33,823 bases of DNA from Clostridia bacterium (GCA_024404125.1 JAKSQL010000001.1:1-33823); one strand, 5' to 3'; shown: positions 1 to 9,131, counted from the first letter of the stretch. Notes: generated by a model not told the origin, from the sequence alone. Numbers and translations are program-made.

Positions 1-788
1 ACTGTGTTGACAATATACCTCCTGCAATAATACCGTCTTTCGTGGAACTTTCCAAACGCGGCAGTACGGAACTTAACAAAATGGCAATAGTAACCGATGC
101 GCGCGGCGGAGATATGTTTGACGAAATTTCCGAAGTGCTTTCAAATCTGAAAGCGAATAATGTTCAGTATAAGATTTTGTTTCTTGATGCAACCGATTCG
201 GTGCTTATAAGCCGTTTTAAAGAAAACCGCCGTAAACATCCTCTTTGTGACCGCCTCGCTATTTCGCTTTCCTCTGCGGTTAAAGAGGAGAGGAAACTGC
301 TTTCAAAAATATACGAAATGGCGGATTATACACTTGATACAAGTCTTATATCGAGCAGTCAGTTAAAGAGTCAACTTTCGGGTATTTTTCTTGAAAACAA
401 CAACGGTATGCTCAATATACAGTGCAAATCGTTCGGTTTTAAGTACGGCAGTGACTTTGATGCCGATATAATATTTGACGTACGGTGTTTACCAAACCCC
501 TTTTATATTGACGAATTAAGACCGAAAACGGGACTTGACAAAGATGTCAGCGATTACGTTTTAAGTTTTGAACAAAGTAAGGTTTTTGCTCAAAAAGTAA
601 TTGATTTTATAGATTTTGCGCTGCCGCTTTATATAAGTGAGGGCAAAAGTCAACTCGTAATATCTTTCGGTTGCACAGGCGGAAATCACCGTTCGGTTAC
701 GTTTGCGGAACTTTTGTGCGACCACCTTAAAAAGAAAGGATATGTCGCAAACACGATACACAGAGATATACATAAGGGAGTGAAGTAA
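1..788 (+). CDS. rapZ: RNase adapter protein RapZ (partial, 5' end outside window)
   Basis: The reading frame is open from the first bases; codons before the internal GTG at 42 read CVDNIPPAIIP, the usual RapZ region after its Walker B part, so the gene begins left of the window and the P-loop is not visible. The C-terminal domain is well conserved, with the GCTGGNHRSVTFAE motif near the end and the preceding segment FDVRCLPNPFYIDELRPKTG. Members of this family (YvcJ/RapZ) are nucleotide-binding proteins; in E. coli RapZ delivers the small RNA GlmZ to RNase E and binds glucosamine-6-phosphate, while in Gram-positives the role is less clear. The gene is followed after one base by whiA, as in many Firmicutes, but yvcK, often found between them, is not there. 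Confidence 0.93.
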   Translation, partial: CVDNIPPAIIPSFVELSKRGSTELNKMAIVTDARGGDMFDEISEVLSNLKANNVQYKILFLDATDSVLISRFKENRRKHPLCDRLAISLSSAVKEERKLLSKIYEMADYTLDTSLISSSQLKSQLSGIFLENNNGMLNIQCKSFGFKYGSDFDADIIFDVRCLPNPFYIDELRPKTGLDKDVSDYVLSFEQSKVFAQKVIDFIDFALPLYISEGKSQLVISFGCTGGNHRSVTFAELLCDHLKKKGYVANTIHRDIHKGVK

Positions 789-789
789 T

Positions 790-1692
790 TTGTCGTTTAA
801 TACCGACATTAAAAACGAACTCGTGAATTTAAGACCGTCCTATTGCTGCAAGCAGTCGCTTATATACGGCTTTTTGTTGTTTAGTCGGTCTTTTTCAATA
901 AAGAAGATAGTTATGCAAACCGAGAATGAGCAGACGGCAAATCTTTATAAAAGTTTGCTCTTTGAGGTTTACGGAGCCGACGTGACCGTTAAAAAAGGCG
1001 GCGGCAAAAGGACAACCTATGTCGCAAGTGTAGTAAGCGAAGCAGACCGTCTTAAAATTTTGGCATCGGTGGATTTCGGTATATTTGAGGGCAAAATCAA
1101 CTCCGAAAGTTTTATAAAAGAGTGTTGTGCAAAGAGTTTTGTAAGAGGCGCTTTTCTTGCCTGCGGTCATATAACCGACCCCGATAAAGATTACAGGGTG
1201 GATTTCCCGATTAAAGAAAAGAAACTTGCCGAGGAGTTTTGCGGACTGCTTAAAGAATACTATATAGATGCGCATATCTCAAAGCGGCAAAGCGGGTATT
1301 TGCTCTATATCAAGCGCAACGAAATGATTGTAAATCTCTTGGCAATTATCGGTGCATCGGCAAGGAGTTTGCAACTTATAGAAACCTCGATTATAAAGAG
1401 TGTCAAAAACAACACCAACCGTGCGCTTAACTGTGACAGTGCAAACATAAACAAAACCGTTGAAGCGTCTATAAAACAGCGCAAAGCGATAGAATATTTA
1501 AAAGAAAACGATATATTTTTAAGTTTGCCCGAAGAACTTATCGAGGCGGCAAATTTAAGAACACAGTACCCCGAAATATCACTTAAAGAATTATCAAAAA
1601 AGAGCAGTGAGCCGATAAGTGTATCGGGACTTTCTCACCGCTTTAAAAGGATAACGGATATAGCCGAAGAAATCAAAAAGAGAAAATCATAA
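790..1692 (+). CDS. whiA: DNA-binding protein WhiA
   Basis: A 300-residue protein of normal WhiA length. It has the degenerate LAGLIDADG-homing-endonuclease-like N-terminal part (including KSFVRGAFLACGHITDPDKDYRVDFP) and a C-terminal helix-turn-helix (LRTQYPEISLKELSKKSSEPISVSGLSHRFKRI). The start is TTG at 790, eight bases after an AAGGGAG ribosome site that overlaps the end of rapZ. WhiA is a sporulation-division regulator in Streptomyces; in Bacillus it binds DNA and influences division and chromosome segregation. Its position directly behind rapZ is the classic Gram-positive arrangement and supports the call. Confidence 0.95.
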   Translation: MSFNTDIKNELVNLRPSYCCKQSLIYGFLLFSRSFSIKKIVMQTENEQTANLYKSLLFEVYGADVTVKKGGGKRTTYVASVVSEADRLKILASVDFGIFEGKINSESFIKECCAKSFVRGAFLACGHITDPDKDYRVDFPIKEKKLAEEFCGLLKEYYIDAHISKRQSGYLLYIKRNEMIVNLLAIIGASARSLQLIETSIIKSVKNNTNRALNCDSANINKTVEASIKQRKAIEYLKENDIFLSLPEELIEAANLRTQYPEISLKELSKKSSEPISVSGLSHRFKRITDIAEEIKKRKS

Positions 1693-1710
1693 AAGGAGAG
1701 TTATACGGCA

Positions 1711-4700
1711 ATGGATTTTGTTCATTTGCACTTACATACGCAGTACAGTTTGCTTGACGGTTGTTGCCGTATAAACAAACTTATAGATAAGGTAAAAGAT
1801 ATCGGACAGTCGGCGGTTGCCATTACCGACCACGGTGTTATGTACGGTGCGATAGAGTTTTACAAAGAGGCAAAAAGCAAAGGCATAAAGCCGATAATCG
1901 GTTGCGAAGTATACGTAGCGCCGAGAAGCCGTTTTGATAAACAAAAGGGGCTTGACAGCGAATATTCGCACCTTGTTTTACTTTGCGAAAATAATAAGGG
2001 CTATGAAAATTTAATAAAATTGGTATCTCTCGGCTTTACCGAGGGCTTTTATTCAAAACCGAGGGTGGACAGGCAACTGCTTTCAGAATATCACGAGGGC
2101 ATAATAGCGCTTTCCGCCTGCCTTGCGGGCGAGATACCCAAAGCGCTTTTAAAAGGCGATATCGAAACTGCTTACGAAACGGCTCTTTGGTATAAAAACA
2201 CTTTTGGCGAAAACAATTATTTTCTTGAACTGCAAGACCACTTTATAAGCGAACAAAAGCAAATAAACCCGCAGATTTTGGCGCTTTCAAAAAAAGCGGG
2301 TATACCGCTTGTCGCTACAAATGACGTGCACTATATAGAAAAAGAGGACAGTTTTATGCATAAAGTCCTCCTATGTGTGCAAACGGGCAGTAAAATAAAC
2401 GAAGAAAACTCGCTTGAATTTAAAACTAAAGAATTTTATCTTAAAACGGGCGAGGAAATGGCGGCGTTATTTGATTATGCGCCCTCTGCGATAGAAAACA
2501 CCGTAAAAATTGCCGAGCGGTGTAACGTGGATTTTGAGTTCGGCAAAATAAAACTGCCGTACTTTGATACCGGCGGAATTGACCATTTTGAGTATTTTAA
2601 ACAAAAGTGCTTTGAGGGGCTTTACAAAAAATACGGCAAGGATAACAAAGAAGCTCAAAATCGGCTTAATTACGAACTCTCGGTAATAAATAAGATGGGG
2701 TATGTAGACTACTATCTTATAGTCTGGGATTTCGTAAATTATGCCAAAACGCACGGTATACCCGTAGGTCCGGGCAGGGGCTCGGGAGCAGGCAGTATAG
2801 CGGCATACTGCATAGGCATTACGGGCATAGACCCTATTAAATACGGACTCATTTTCGAGCGGTTTCTTAATCCCGAAAGGGTTTCTATGCCCGATTTTGA
2901 TATCGATTTTTGCTACGTTAACAGACAAAAGGTAATAGATTACGTCATAGAGAAATACGGAGAGGACCGCGTAGCGCAGATAGTAACTTTCGGCACTATG
3001 GCGGCACGCGCCGCAGTAAGAGACGTAGGTCGCGCTATGGATATTCCCTATAACGTATGCGATAAAACCGCAAAACTCATACCGCAGGGAATAGGTGTTA
3101 CAATAGAAAGTGCGCTTAATAGTTCAGCGGAACTTAAAAACCTTTACGATGGTGACGAACAGATAAAGTCGCTTATTGATACCGCAATAAAGGTTGAGGG
3201 AATGCCAAGACATGCTTCTACCCACGCTGCAGGTGTGGTTATTTCGGATAGAGCGGTAAGCGATTACGTACCGCTTGCACTTAACGATGAAGCGGTTGTG
3301 ACACAGTACACTATGACCGCGCTTGACGAATTGGGACTTTTAAAAATGGACTTTTTAGGTCTTCGCAACCTTACCGTTATTGCGGACACCGAAAAAGCAA
3401 TACAAAAGCAAAACCCCGAATTTTCGGCGGAAAATATACCTATGAACGATAAAAAGACCCTTAAAATGATGTCGGAGGGCTTAAGTGAAGGTGTATTCCA
3501 ATTTGAGTCGGCAGGTATGAAAAGTGTGCTTAAAAAGTTCGGCCCCGAGAATATAGAGGACCTTATAGCAATTATTTCACTTTACCGTCCTGGCCCTATG
3601 GACTCAATACCGCGCTATATAAAAAACCGTCACAATGAAAGTGAAATAAAATACGATACACCTTTGTTAGAACCGATTTTAAACGTAACCTACGGCTGTA
3701 TAGTTTATCAGGAACAGGTTATGCAGATATTCAGAAGTCTTGCGGGATATTCGCTCGGCAGAGCGGATATAGTAAGGCGTGACATGGCAAAAAAGAAAAA
3801 AGACGTTATGGCAAAAGAGCGAAATGCCTTTATTTACGGTGAAAAGGATAAAAACGGTAATATTATCTGCGAGGGTGCAATAAACAGAGGAGTAAGCGAG
3901 GAAACGGCAAAGAAGATATTTGACGAAATGTCGGCTTTCAGTTCTTATGCTTTTAATAAATCGCATGCCGCGGCGTATGCGGTAGTAGCATATACTACGG
4001 CATATCTTAAATGTCATTACAAGAAAGAATATATGGCATCGCTTCTTACGAGTGTTCTTGAAAGCACCGATAAAATAATGCAGTACACCGATGAATGTAA
4101 GCGGCTCGGCATACAGATATTAAAGCCCGATGTAAACGAAAGTGTTGCCGATTTTATTGCTTGTGAAAACGGTATACGTTTTGGTCTGCTTGCCATAAGA
4201 AATTTAGGCACGGGACTTATTTCAAAACTTGTGGAAGAGCGCGAAAAGGGCGGTAAATACTTGTCGTTTTACGATTTTTGCAAGCGCAATTACGGTAAGG
4301 ATTTAAACCGCAGAGCAATAGAGGGACTTATAAAAAGCGGTGCGCTTGACTGCCTTTGCGATAACCGCAGAAAAATGATTTACAATACCGATTTAGTGCT
4401 TGAACTTTTAGAGCAAAAGCGCAGAACGGGCGCGGAAAATCAAATGGATTTATTCGGGAACGATACTTTTTCGGACGAGCCGGTGCTTGAAGATACCGAA
4501 GAAATGCCGTATTTGCAGTTGCTTATGTTTGAAAAAGAAGCAACGGGGCTTTATCTTTCGGGGCATCCGCTTGAAAATTATGTCGGCTTTATCGAAAACG
4601 GCAGATATACAAAGATATCCGATATCAAATCAAGCGCTTACAGTGACGGTAAACGTGTAAGCATAGTGGGACTTTTCGATAACGTTCACGCCCGTCAGAT

Positions 4701-5154
4701 GAAAAACAAAAATATAATAGTATCGGCAAATTTTGAGGATATGACGGGCAAAATACCCGTAACTGTATTTTCGGGTGCCTATGCAAAATACCGTGAGATA
4801 ATCACATCGGGCAATACGGTGATTTTAAGCGGTAAACTAAGCGAGCGGGAAGACCGTGATACAGAGATTATCTGCGACAGTGTGAGTCTTTTACCCGAAA
4901 ATGCCAATAAGGTTGCGGCAAAAATTGCGGTTGGCACACTCTACCTTAAATGCGAGAATATGAACACGCAAAAGATTAAAAACGCCTTTGAAGTTTTAAG
5001 AAAATATCACGGTAAAAATAAGGTTATAATATACTGTACCGATAATAACAAAACCTACGAGGTAAAAGAAAACCTTAAATTTGACGGCTCCGATACGGCG
5101 ATTTGCGAACTCAAAACAATACTCGGGGACAGTTGTGTAAAGTACAAAAAATAA
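1711..5154 (+). CDS. dnaE: DNA polymerase III subunit alpha (DnaE type)
   Basis: This 1147-residue protein is a full-length DnaE replicative polymerase, the template-copying subunit. The N-terminal PHP domain starts with HLHLHTQYSLLDG at residues 5-17. The polymerase core shows GPGRGSGAGS (about 352-361) and the catalytic aspartate motif PDFDIDF (about 394-400). A helix-hairpin-helix region and an OB-fold segment (KRVSIVGLFDNVHARQMKNKNIIVSANFEDMTGKIPVTVFSG) follow. The start ATG at 1711 is preceded by AAAAGGAGAG. It is DnaE rather than PolC because no internal 3'-5' exonuclease domain is inserted in the PHP region and the domain order is PHP-polymerase-OB. In PolC-containing Firmicutes DnaE works alongside PolC; polC is not in this window. 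Confidence 0.97.
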   Translation: MDFVHLHLHTQYSLLDGCCRINKLIDKVKDIGQSAVAITDHGVMYGAIEFYKEAKSKGIKPIIGCEVYVAPRSRFDKQKGLDSEYSHLVLLCENNKGYENLIKLVSLGFTEGFYSKPRVDRQLLSEYHEGIIALSACLAGEIPKALLKGDIETAYETALWYKNTFGENNYFLELQDHFISEQKQINPQILALSKKAGIPLVATNDVHYIEKEDSFMHKVLLCVQTGSKINEENSLEFKTKEFYLKTGEEMAALFDYAPSAIENTVKIAERCNVDFEFGKIKLPYFDTGGIDHFEYFKQKCFEGLYKKYGKDNKEAQNRLNYELSVINKMGYVDYYLIVWDFVNYAKTHGIPVGPGRGSGAGSIAAYCIGITGIDPIKYGLIFERFLNPERVSMPDFDIDFCYVNRQKVIDYVIEKYGEDRVAQIVTFGTMAARAAVRDVGRAMDIPYNVCDKTAKLIPQGIGVTIESALNSSAELKNLYDGDEQIKSLIDTAIKVEGMPRHASTHAAGVVISDRAVSDYVPLALNDEAVVTQYTMTALDELGLLKMDFLGLRNLTVIADTEKAIQKQNPEFSAENIPMNDKKTLKMMSEGLSEGVFQFESAGMKSVLKKFGPENIEDLIAIISLYRPGPMDSIPRYIKNRHNESEIKYDTPLLEPILNVTYGCIVYQEQVMQIFRSLAGYSLGRADIVRRDMAKKKKDVMAKERNAFIYGEKDKNGNIICEGAINRGVSEETAKKIFDEMSAFSSYAFNKSHAAAYAVVAYTTAYLKCHYKKEYMASLLTSVLESTDKIMQYTDECKRLGIQILKPDVNESVADFIACENGIRFGLLAIRNLGTGLISKLVEEREKGGKYLSFYDFCKRNYGKDLNRRAIEGLIKSGALDCLCDNRRKMIYNTDLVLELLEQKRRTGAENQMDLFGNDTFSDEPVLEDTEEMPYLQLLMFEKEATGLYLSGHPLENYVGFIENGRYTKISDIKSSAYSDGKRVSIVGLFDNVHARQMKNKNIIVSANFEDMTGKIPVTVFSGAYAKYREIITSGNTVILSGKLSEREDRDTEIICDSVSLLPENANKVAAKIAVGTLYLKCENMNTQKIKNAFEVLRKYHGKNKVIIYCTDNNKTYEVKENLKFDGSDTAICELKTILGDSCVKYKK

Positions 5155-5161
5155 ATTTTTG

Positions 5162-5190
5162 TTGATAAATTGCAATTATTGCTATATAAT
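5162..5190 (+). promoter_or_regulatory. Sigma-A type promoter for pfkA
   Basis: TTGATA at 5162-5167 and TATAAT at 5185-5190 are separated by 17 bases, in the 68-base gap between dnaE and pfkA. The predicted start lies about 25 bases before the pfkA ATG, so pfkA can be transcribed independently of the replication genes upstream. Confidence 0.7.
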
Positions 5191-5222
5191 GCTATTTGAT
5201 ATGTTTTGGAGATGGTAATATT

Positions 5223-6182
5223 ATGAAAACTATAGGAGTACTTACAAGCGGCGGTGACGCCCCCGGTATGAACGCCGCAATTCGTGCGGTGGTAAGAACT
5301 GCAATATCGCTCGGTATGAACGTAAAGGGTATAAAAAGAGGATACAGCGGTCTTATTGACGGGGAGATAATCGACCTTGATGCAAGAAGTGTTGCAGATA
5401 TAATCAACCGCGGCGGCACAATGCTTTACACCGCAAGAAGCGGTCGCTTTAAGACCAGTGAAGGTATAGCGGCGGCTATTGAAAACTGCAAAAAATTCGG
5501 TATAGAGGGCATTGCCGTAATCGGCGGTGACGGCTCTTTCAGAGGTGCAAGGGAACTTTCAAACAGAGGTATACCCTGCGTAGGAATACCCGGTACAATA
5601 GATAACGATATTTCTTCCTCCGATTATACAATAGGTTACGATACCGCAATGAATACCGCTCTTGAAATGATAGACCGTATCCGCGATACCGCACAGTCGC
5701 ACGACCGTTGCAGTGTAATCGAGGTTATGGGCAGACACGCGGGCTATATCGCGGAAAATGTTGGTATAGCAGTAGGCGCTACCGATATTTTAATACCCGA
5801 AATCGAAAGCAATGCGGACGAGGTTATATCCCGTATTCTCGAAGCCAAAGCAAACGGCAAACAGCATTTTATTATAGTTGTTGCCGAAGGTGTAGGAAAC
5901 GTTGAAGGACTTGCAAAAGAAATTATGGATAAAACAGGTATTGATACCCGCGCTACTATATTAGGCCACGTTCAGCGCGGCGGCAATCCCACCGTACTTG
6001 ACAGAGTAAGAGCAACCCAAATGGGTAATGCGGCGGTACATCTGCTTTATAAAGGCATAGGTAACAGGGTAGTTTCTTACAAGGGCAGTAAGATAGTTGA
6101 TTTTGATATCAACGATGCACTTGAAATGAAAAAAGAAATCGCCTTTGATAAACTTACCGTTGCAAGAGAAACATCAATGTAA
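5223..6182 (+). CDS. pfkA: ATP-dependent 6-phosphofructokinase
   Basis: The enzyme phosphorylates fructose 6-phosphate to fructose 1,6-bisphosphate, the committed step of glycolysis in the cytoplasm. Length is 319 residues, as in the bacterial tetrameric PfkA family. Visible motifs are GVLTSGGDAPGMNA at the N-terminus, IGGDGSFRGA with Gly at position 104, PGTIDNDI with the catalytic Asp, GYDTAMN and MGRHAGYIA. Gly104 in GGDG predicts ATP rather than pyrophosphate as donor, because PPi-dependent forms carry Asp there. I take ATG 5223 as start, with TTGGAG twelve bases upstream; an in-frame extension to 5196 lacks a ribosome site and family similarity. The gene has its own promoter and a strong terminator. 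Confidence 0.97.
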   Translation: MKTIGVLTSGGDAPGMNAAIRAVVRTAISLGMNVKGIKRGYSGLIDGEIIDLDARSVADIINRGGTMLYTARSGRFKTSEGIAAAIENCKKFGIEGIAVIGGDGSFRGARELSNRGIPCVGIPGTIDNDISSSDYTIGYDTAMNTALEMIDRIRDTAQSHDRCSVIEVMGRHAGYIAENVGIAVGATDILIPEIESNADEVISRILEAKANGKQHFIIVVAEGVGNVEGLAKEIMDKTGIDTRATILGHVQRGGNPTVLDRVRATQMGNAAVHLLYKGIGNRVVSYKGSKIVDFDINDALEMKKEIAFDKLTVARETSM

Positions 6183-6188
6183 AAAAAT

Positions 6189-6220
6189 AAATCGGTATGC
6201 AACTGCATACCGATTTTTTA
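6189..6220. terminator. Bidirectional intrinsic terminator between pfkA and cyclophilin gene
   Basis: A 10 to 12 bp perfect stem (ATCGGTATGC at 6191-6200 paired with 6205-6214) closes a four-base loop and runs into TTTTTTA. The A-rich left flank gives a T run on the minus strand as well, so it can end both convergent genes. Confidence 0.85.
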
Positions 6221-6233
6221 TTTTCTTCTTTTT

Positions 6234-6848
6234 TTAATCCGTAATAACTATTGATTCAATAATAGGTTGATTTTCTTTTAAAACTGTGCCGTTGTCATCG
6301 GTAACAGGTACACTTTCGGCAATTTTGTCTACAACCTCAATACCCTCGGTAACGTGACCGAAAGCGGCATACATACCGTCAAGCGTTGCATTGTCCTTAT
6401 GCATAATAAAGAACTGTGAAGATGCGCTGTTATAGGGTGTTGCTCTTGCCATTGAAATAACACCGCGCTTGTGTGAAATCGGATTTTCAAATCCGTTCGC
6501 GTAAAATTCACCCACTATGTTTTTATCACTGCCGCCGGTACCGTTGCCCTCAGGGTCGCCGCCCTGAATCATAAAGCCGGACATAATGCGGTGGAAGGTA
6601 AGGCCGTCATAAAACTTGGATTTCGCGAGGTCTAAAAAGTTCTGAACGGTTATAGGTGCGGTATTGCCGTCAAGTTCTACCTTGATAACACCGTAATCCT
6701 TAACCGTTATTACCGCATGATGAATACCTACGGAATTCTTTGAAGTAGTGGTTGTGTCCTCGGGCTTTGCTTCTTTGCCGCAACCGCAAAGCGCAGTCGC
6801 TAAAAGCATAATGCAAAGAAATAATGCCGTAAATTTAATCTTTCTCAT
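6234..6848 (-). CDS. Cyclophilin-type peptidyl-prolyl cis-trans isomerase, lipoprotein
   Basis: A 204-residue protein with a lipoprotein signal peptide (MRKIKFTALFLCIMLLATALCGC, lipid-attached Cys about position 23) and a Thr/Lys-rich spacer before a cyclophilin domain. The domain shows APITVQNFLDLAKSKFYDGLTFHRI, FMIQGGDPEGNGTGG with the catalytic region Arg/Phe/Gln, and SSQFFIM. It should isomerise peptidyl-prolyl bonds and help fold proteins outside the membrane. The start ATG overlaps the stop of the upstream carboxypeptidase gene by four bases, so both are translated from one message, which suggests a shared envelope role. Confidence 0.93.
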   Translation of the reverse strand: MRKIKFTALFLCIMLLATALCGCGKEAKPEDTTTTSKNSVGIHHAVITVKDYGVIKVELDGNTAPITVQNFLDLAKSKFYDGLTFHRIMSGFMIQGGDPEGNGTGGSDKNIVGEFYANGFENPISHKRGVISMARATPYNSASSQFFIMHKDNATLDGMYAAFGHVTEGIEVVDKIAESVPVTDDNGTVLKENQPIIESIVITD

Positions 6849-8167
6849 TTTCTGTTCTCCTTACTGTACGGAATATATTTAACTTTTCGTTTTCTTGTTC
6901 TTCCTTTGTTCATTCGGATTACCGCCAAAACAAAAAGTATAATAACAATTATTGCGATGCACAAAAGCACCTTGACGTAGGTGGAGGTAAGTACCCGTTT
7001 TATAAATCTCCACACCAAAAGTATATTGCTTTTCTTAACATTATCGCCCGCCACCAAATTAACGGTGCCTATAACTTTTTCTGCATATACTATTTGTGCG
7101 GTGCCTATTTTCTGCCCCTTTTTAATTGGCGCATCAACCGACTTTTCTTTAATATTCGGTATTATCTTAATGGTAGATTCGTCCGCATTGTTAGGCAATA
7201 TCGAAACAAAACCGTTTTCAACATAAAGCGGCAGAGTTGACCGATTGAAAGATAATTCCACGTTTATTTCGGTTACGGGATTTTCGGTGTTGGCTACCTC
7301 TTTGTAAGAGAAATTGTTAAATACCCAACGGTATAAATTCCTGCTGTCAACAAATTCGTGCCTCGGCACCGAGTTTTCGCACCCGAACAAAAGACACATA
7401 TAATTGTAACCGTTGTAACTTGCGGTGCTTACAAGACATCTGCCCGCTTCGTCGGTAAACCCCGTCTTAACACCTTTTGCATAGATATAATAGTAGTTGG
7501 TGATTTGATCCTGCAAAAAGTTGGTTGTGGAAATAGTACGTTTTCTTGACATATTTGTAGCAGGCACCGAATATTTTGACGATTCGCACACGGTTTTAAA
7601 GGTCTCATTTTTAAGTGCATAAAGGGCGAGCTTATAAGTGTCTGAGGCGGTAGTGTAGTTTAGTTCGTCGTGCAAACCTACGGGGTTTGCATAGTGGGTG
7701 TGCTTAAGACCTAATGCTTTCGCTTTTTCGTTCATCATATCAACGAAATTTTCAACCGTTCCTCCGAATTCGAGCGATATAAGGTATGCGCAGTCACCGT
7801 AAGATGCCATAAGCACGAAATATACCAAATCAAGATAGGTGATTTCCTCACCGATTTTAAGCCCCGATACCGCACTGCCCGTACCTTCTATGAGGTTGTA
7901 GACCTCTTTATTCATTCTAACCTTTTTTTCGGGACTGTACTTTTCACTTTCAAGCATAAGTGTTACGGTCATTATTTTAGTAATAGAGGCAGGATATACG
8001 CGTGCATTTTCGTTTTTGGAGTAGAATTTTTCTCCCGTATCAAGCGATACGAGTAATGCGCTTTTCGCGTTCACCTCAAAGCCGGACGGCTCATAAGCAA
8101 ACGCGGGTGTTGTAATACAAAAAATCAGAATAATACTTATAAAAACAGAAAAAAACTTTTTTTTCAT
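6845..8167 (-). CDS. D-alanyl-D-alanine carboxypeptidase (DacF/PBP5 family, S11)
   Basis: A 440-residue low-molecular-weight penicillin-binding protein that trims the terminal D-Ala of peptidoglycan stem peptides. I chose ATG 8167 because it is preceded by AAGGAAG and opens a signal peptide (cleavage likely after AFA, residue 24); the open frame further upstream has neither. Active-site motifs are S61-I-T-K64 and K234-T-G236. The second motif, usually SxN, reads S122-Y-G124-D, so the expected Asn is Gly. The C-terminal part ends in a transmembrane helix (about 399-418) and a basic tail RTRKRKVK, giving a membrane anchor rather than the amphipathic helix of PBP5. It leads a two-gene operon with a cyclophilin lipoprotein. 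Confidence 0.93.
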   Translation of the reverse strand: MKKKFFSVFISIILIFCITTPAFAYEPSGFEVNAKSALLVSLDTGEKFYSKNENARVYPASITKIMTVTLMLESEKYSPEKKVRMNKEVYNLIEGTGSAVSGLKIGEEITYLDLVYFVLMASYGDCAYLISLEFGGTVENFVDMMNEKAKALGLKHTHYANPVGLHDELNYTTASDTYKLALYALKNETFKTVCESSKYSVPATNMSRKRTISTTNFLQDQITNYYYIYAKGVKTGFTDEAGRCLVSTASYNGYNYMCLLFGCENSVPRHEFVDSRNLYRWVFNNFSYKEVANTENPVTEINVELSFNRSTLPLYVENGFVSILPNNADESTIKIIPNIKEKSVDAPIKKGQKIGTAQIVYAEKVIGTVNLVAGDNVKKSNILLVWRFIKRVLTSTYVKVLLCIAIIVIILFVLAVIRMNKGRTRKRKVKYIPYSKENRK

Positions 8168-8190
8168 AGAAATCTTCCTTGATGTGTGAT

Positions 8191-8220
8191 ATAATACATG
8201 CAGAAATCCCCTAATATCAA
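8191..8220 (-). promoter_or_regulatory. Promoter for the carboxypeptidase/cyclophilin operon
   Basis: Read on the minus strand: TTGATA (8215-8220), 18 bases, TATTAT (8191-8196), ending 24 bases before the chosen ATG. Confidence 0.5.
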
Positions 8221-8306
8221 GGATTTCGCACTTCGTGCGACAAATCTTCAATTTTTCTGCCTATTGAATCACGGCGCAAAAATGCTCTTGCAAGCAAGCA
8301 TTTTTA
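8221..8306. other. Hairpin-rich intergenic stretch between divergent genes
   Basis: Three inverted repeats follow one another: GGATTT/AAATC flanking CGCAC-TTC-GTGCG (8221-8246), TTCAAT/ATTGAA arms with a 10-base loop (about 8247-8269), and AAAAATGCT/AGCATTTTT with a 10-base loop (8278-8305). The last is followed by T residues and could act as a terminator on either strand. No open frame or known riboswitch was recognised. Confidence 0.5.
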
Positions 8307-8310
8307 CTTG

Positions 8311-8319
8311 TGATACAAT
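8311..8319 (+). promoter_or_regulatory. Possible extended -10 promoter for the phosphoesterase gene
   Basis: TGATACAAT fits an extended -10 (TGn followed by a TATAAT-like hexamer) about 60 bases before the gene. No good -35 lies at the proper distance, so this is weak. Confidence 0.3.
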
Positions 8320-8381
8320 CATTATACAATATATTTTCTGAAATTTAAAGACAAAATTTTCTTTTTTGTGTGGTGAGATTT

Positions 8382-9083
8382 TTGGTATACGTAACGGGTG
8401 ATATGCACGGTTGCCTTGACCGGCTTTACGATAAGGAATTCCGCAAACTTAAAAAGGGTGACGTTTTAATAGTTTGCGGAGATTTCGGTTTTATATTCGA
8501 CGGTTCAAAAACCGAAAAGCAGGTGATAAACTTTCTTGCTACACGTAAATTCGTAACTGCTTTTGTAGAGGGTACTCACGATAATCTTGACTATATAAAT
8601 TCCTGTCGCACTACCGTATGGCAGGGCGGTATGGTACACCGAATAAAAGGAAATTTACTGCACCTTATGAGAGGTCAGGTCTTTTATATAGACGGTCAAA
8701 AGTTTTTCACGTTCGGCGGCGGAGAGAGTACCGATAGAGATATGCGCGTTGATAACGGACTTTGGTGGCGCGAAGAAGAGCCGACTCCCGAAGAAATGGC
8801 GGACGGTGCAAGAATGCTCGATGAAACCGGCTGCAACGTTGATTTTATCATAACCCACGAGCCGCCCTCTTTGGTAAAAAGCGCAATGCTTTTAAGAATA
8901 GGCAATACCGACCGCGTGAATAAACTCAACGGTTATCTTGAAGAAATAGGCCGTTCGTGCACCTTTAAACGTTGGTATTTCGGCTCGCTCCACGAAGATA
9001 AAGTAGTCACTGACCGCCACACCTGCGTTTTCAAAAAAGTAATTCCCGTATCCGTAAAACCGCAAAAGCTTGCCGAAATTTGA
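8382..9083 (+). CDS. Metallophosphoesterase (calcineurin-like)
   Basis: A roughly 233-residue calcineurin-like phosphoesterase. Metal-binding motifs are present in order: GDMHG near the N-terminus, GDFGF, GTHDN (in place of GNHD) and THEPP. The C-terminus carries YFGSLHEDK, matching the usual GHTH position only loosely. The start is uncertain: TTG 8382 follows GGTGAG closely and gives MVYVTGDMHG, typical for the family, while GTG 8370 would add four residues. It has no signal peptide, so it acts in the cytoplasm on an unknown phosphoester or phosphoprotein. The next gene, 48 bases on, encodes a kinase-fold protein; a shared function is possible but not shown. Confidence 0.85.
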   Translation: MVYVTGDMHGCLDRLYDKEFRKLKKGDVLIVCGDFGFIFDGSKTEKQVINFLATRKFVTAFVEGTHDNLDYINSCRTTVWQGGMVHRIKGNLLHLMRGQVFYIDGQKFFTFGGGESTDRDMRVDNGLWWREEEPTPEEMADGARMLDETGCNVDFIITHEPPSLVKSAMLLRIGNTDRVNKLNGYLEEIGRSCTFKRWYFGSLHEDKVVTDRHTCVFKKVIPVSVKPQKLAEI

Positions 9084-9131
9084 CATTTGTGGAATACTGT
9101 ATGGAAATAATAAAAATCTCGGAGGTAATTT

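Noticed and set aside
5155..5222. Riboswitch or leader before pfkA
   Set aside because: Only about 25 bases lie between the predicted start of transcription and the ATG, too few for a structured leader.
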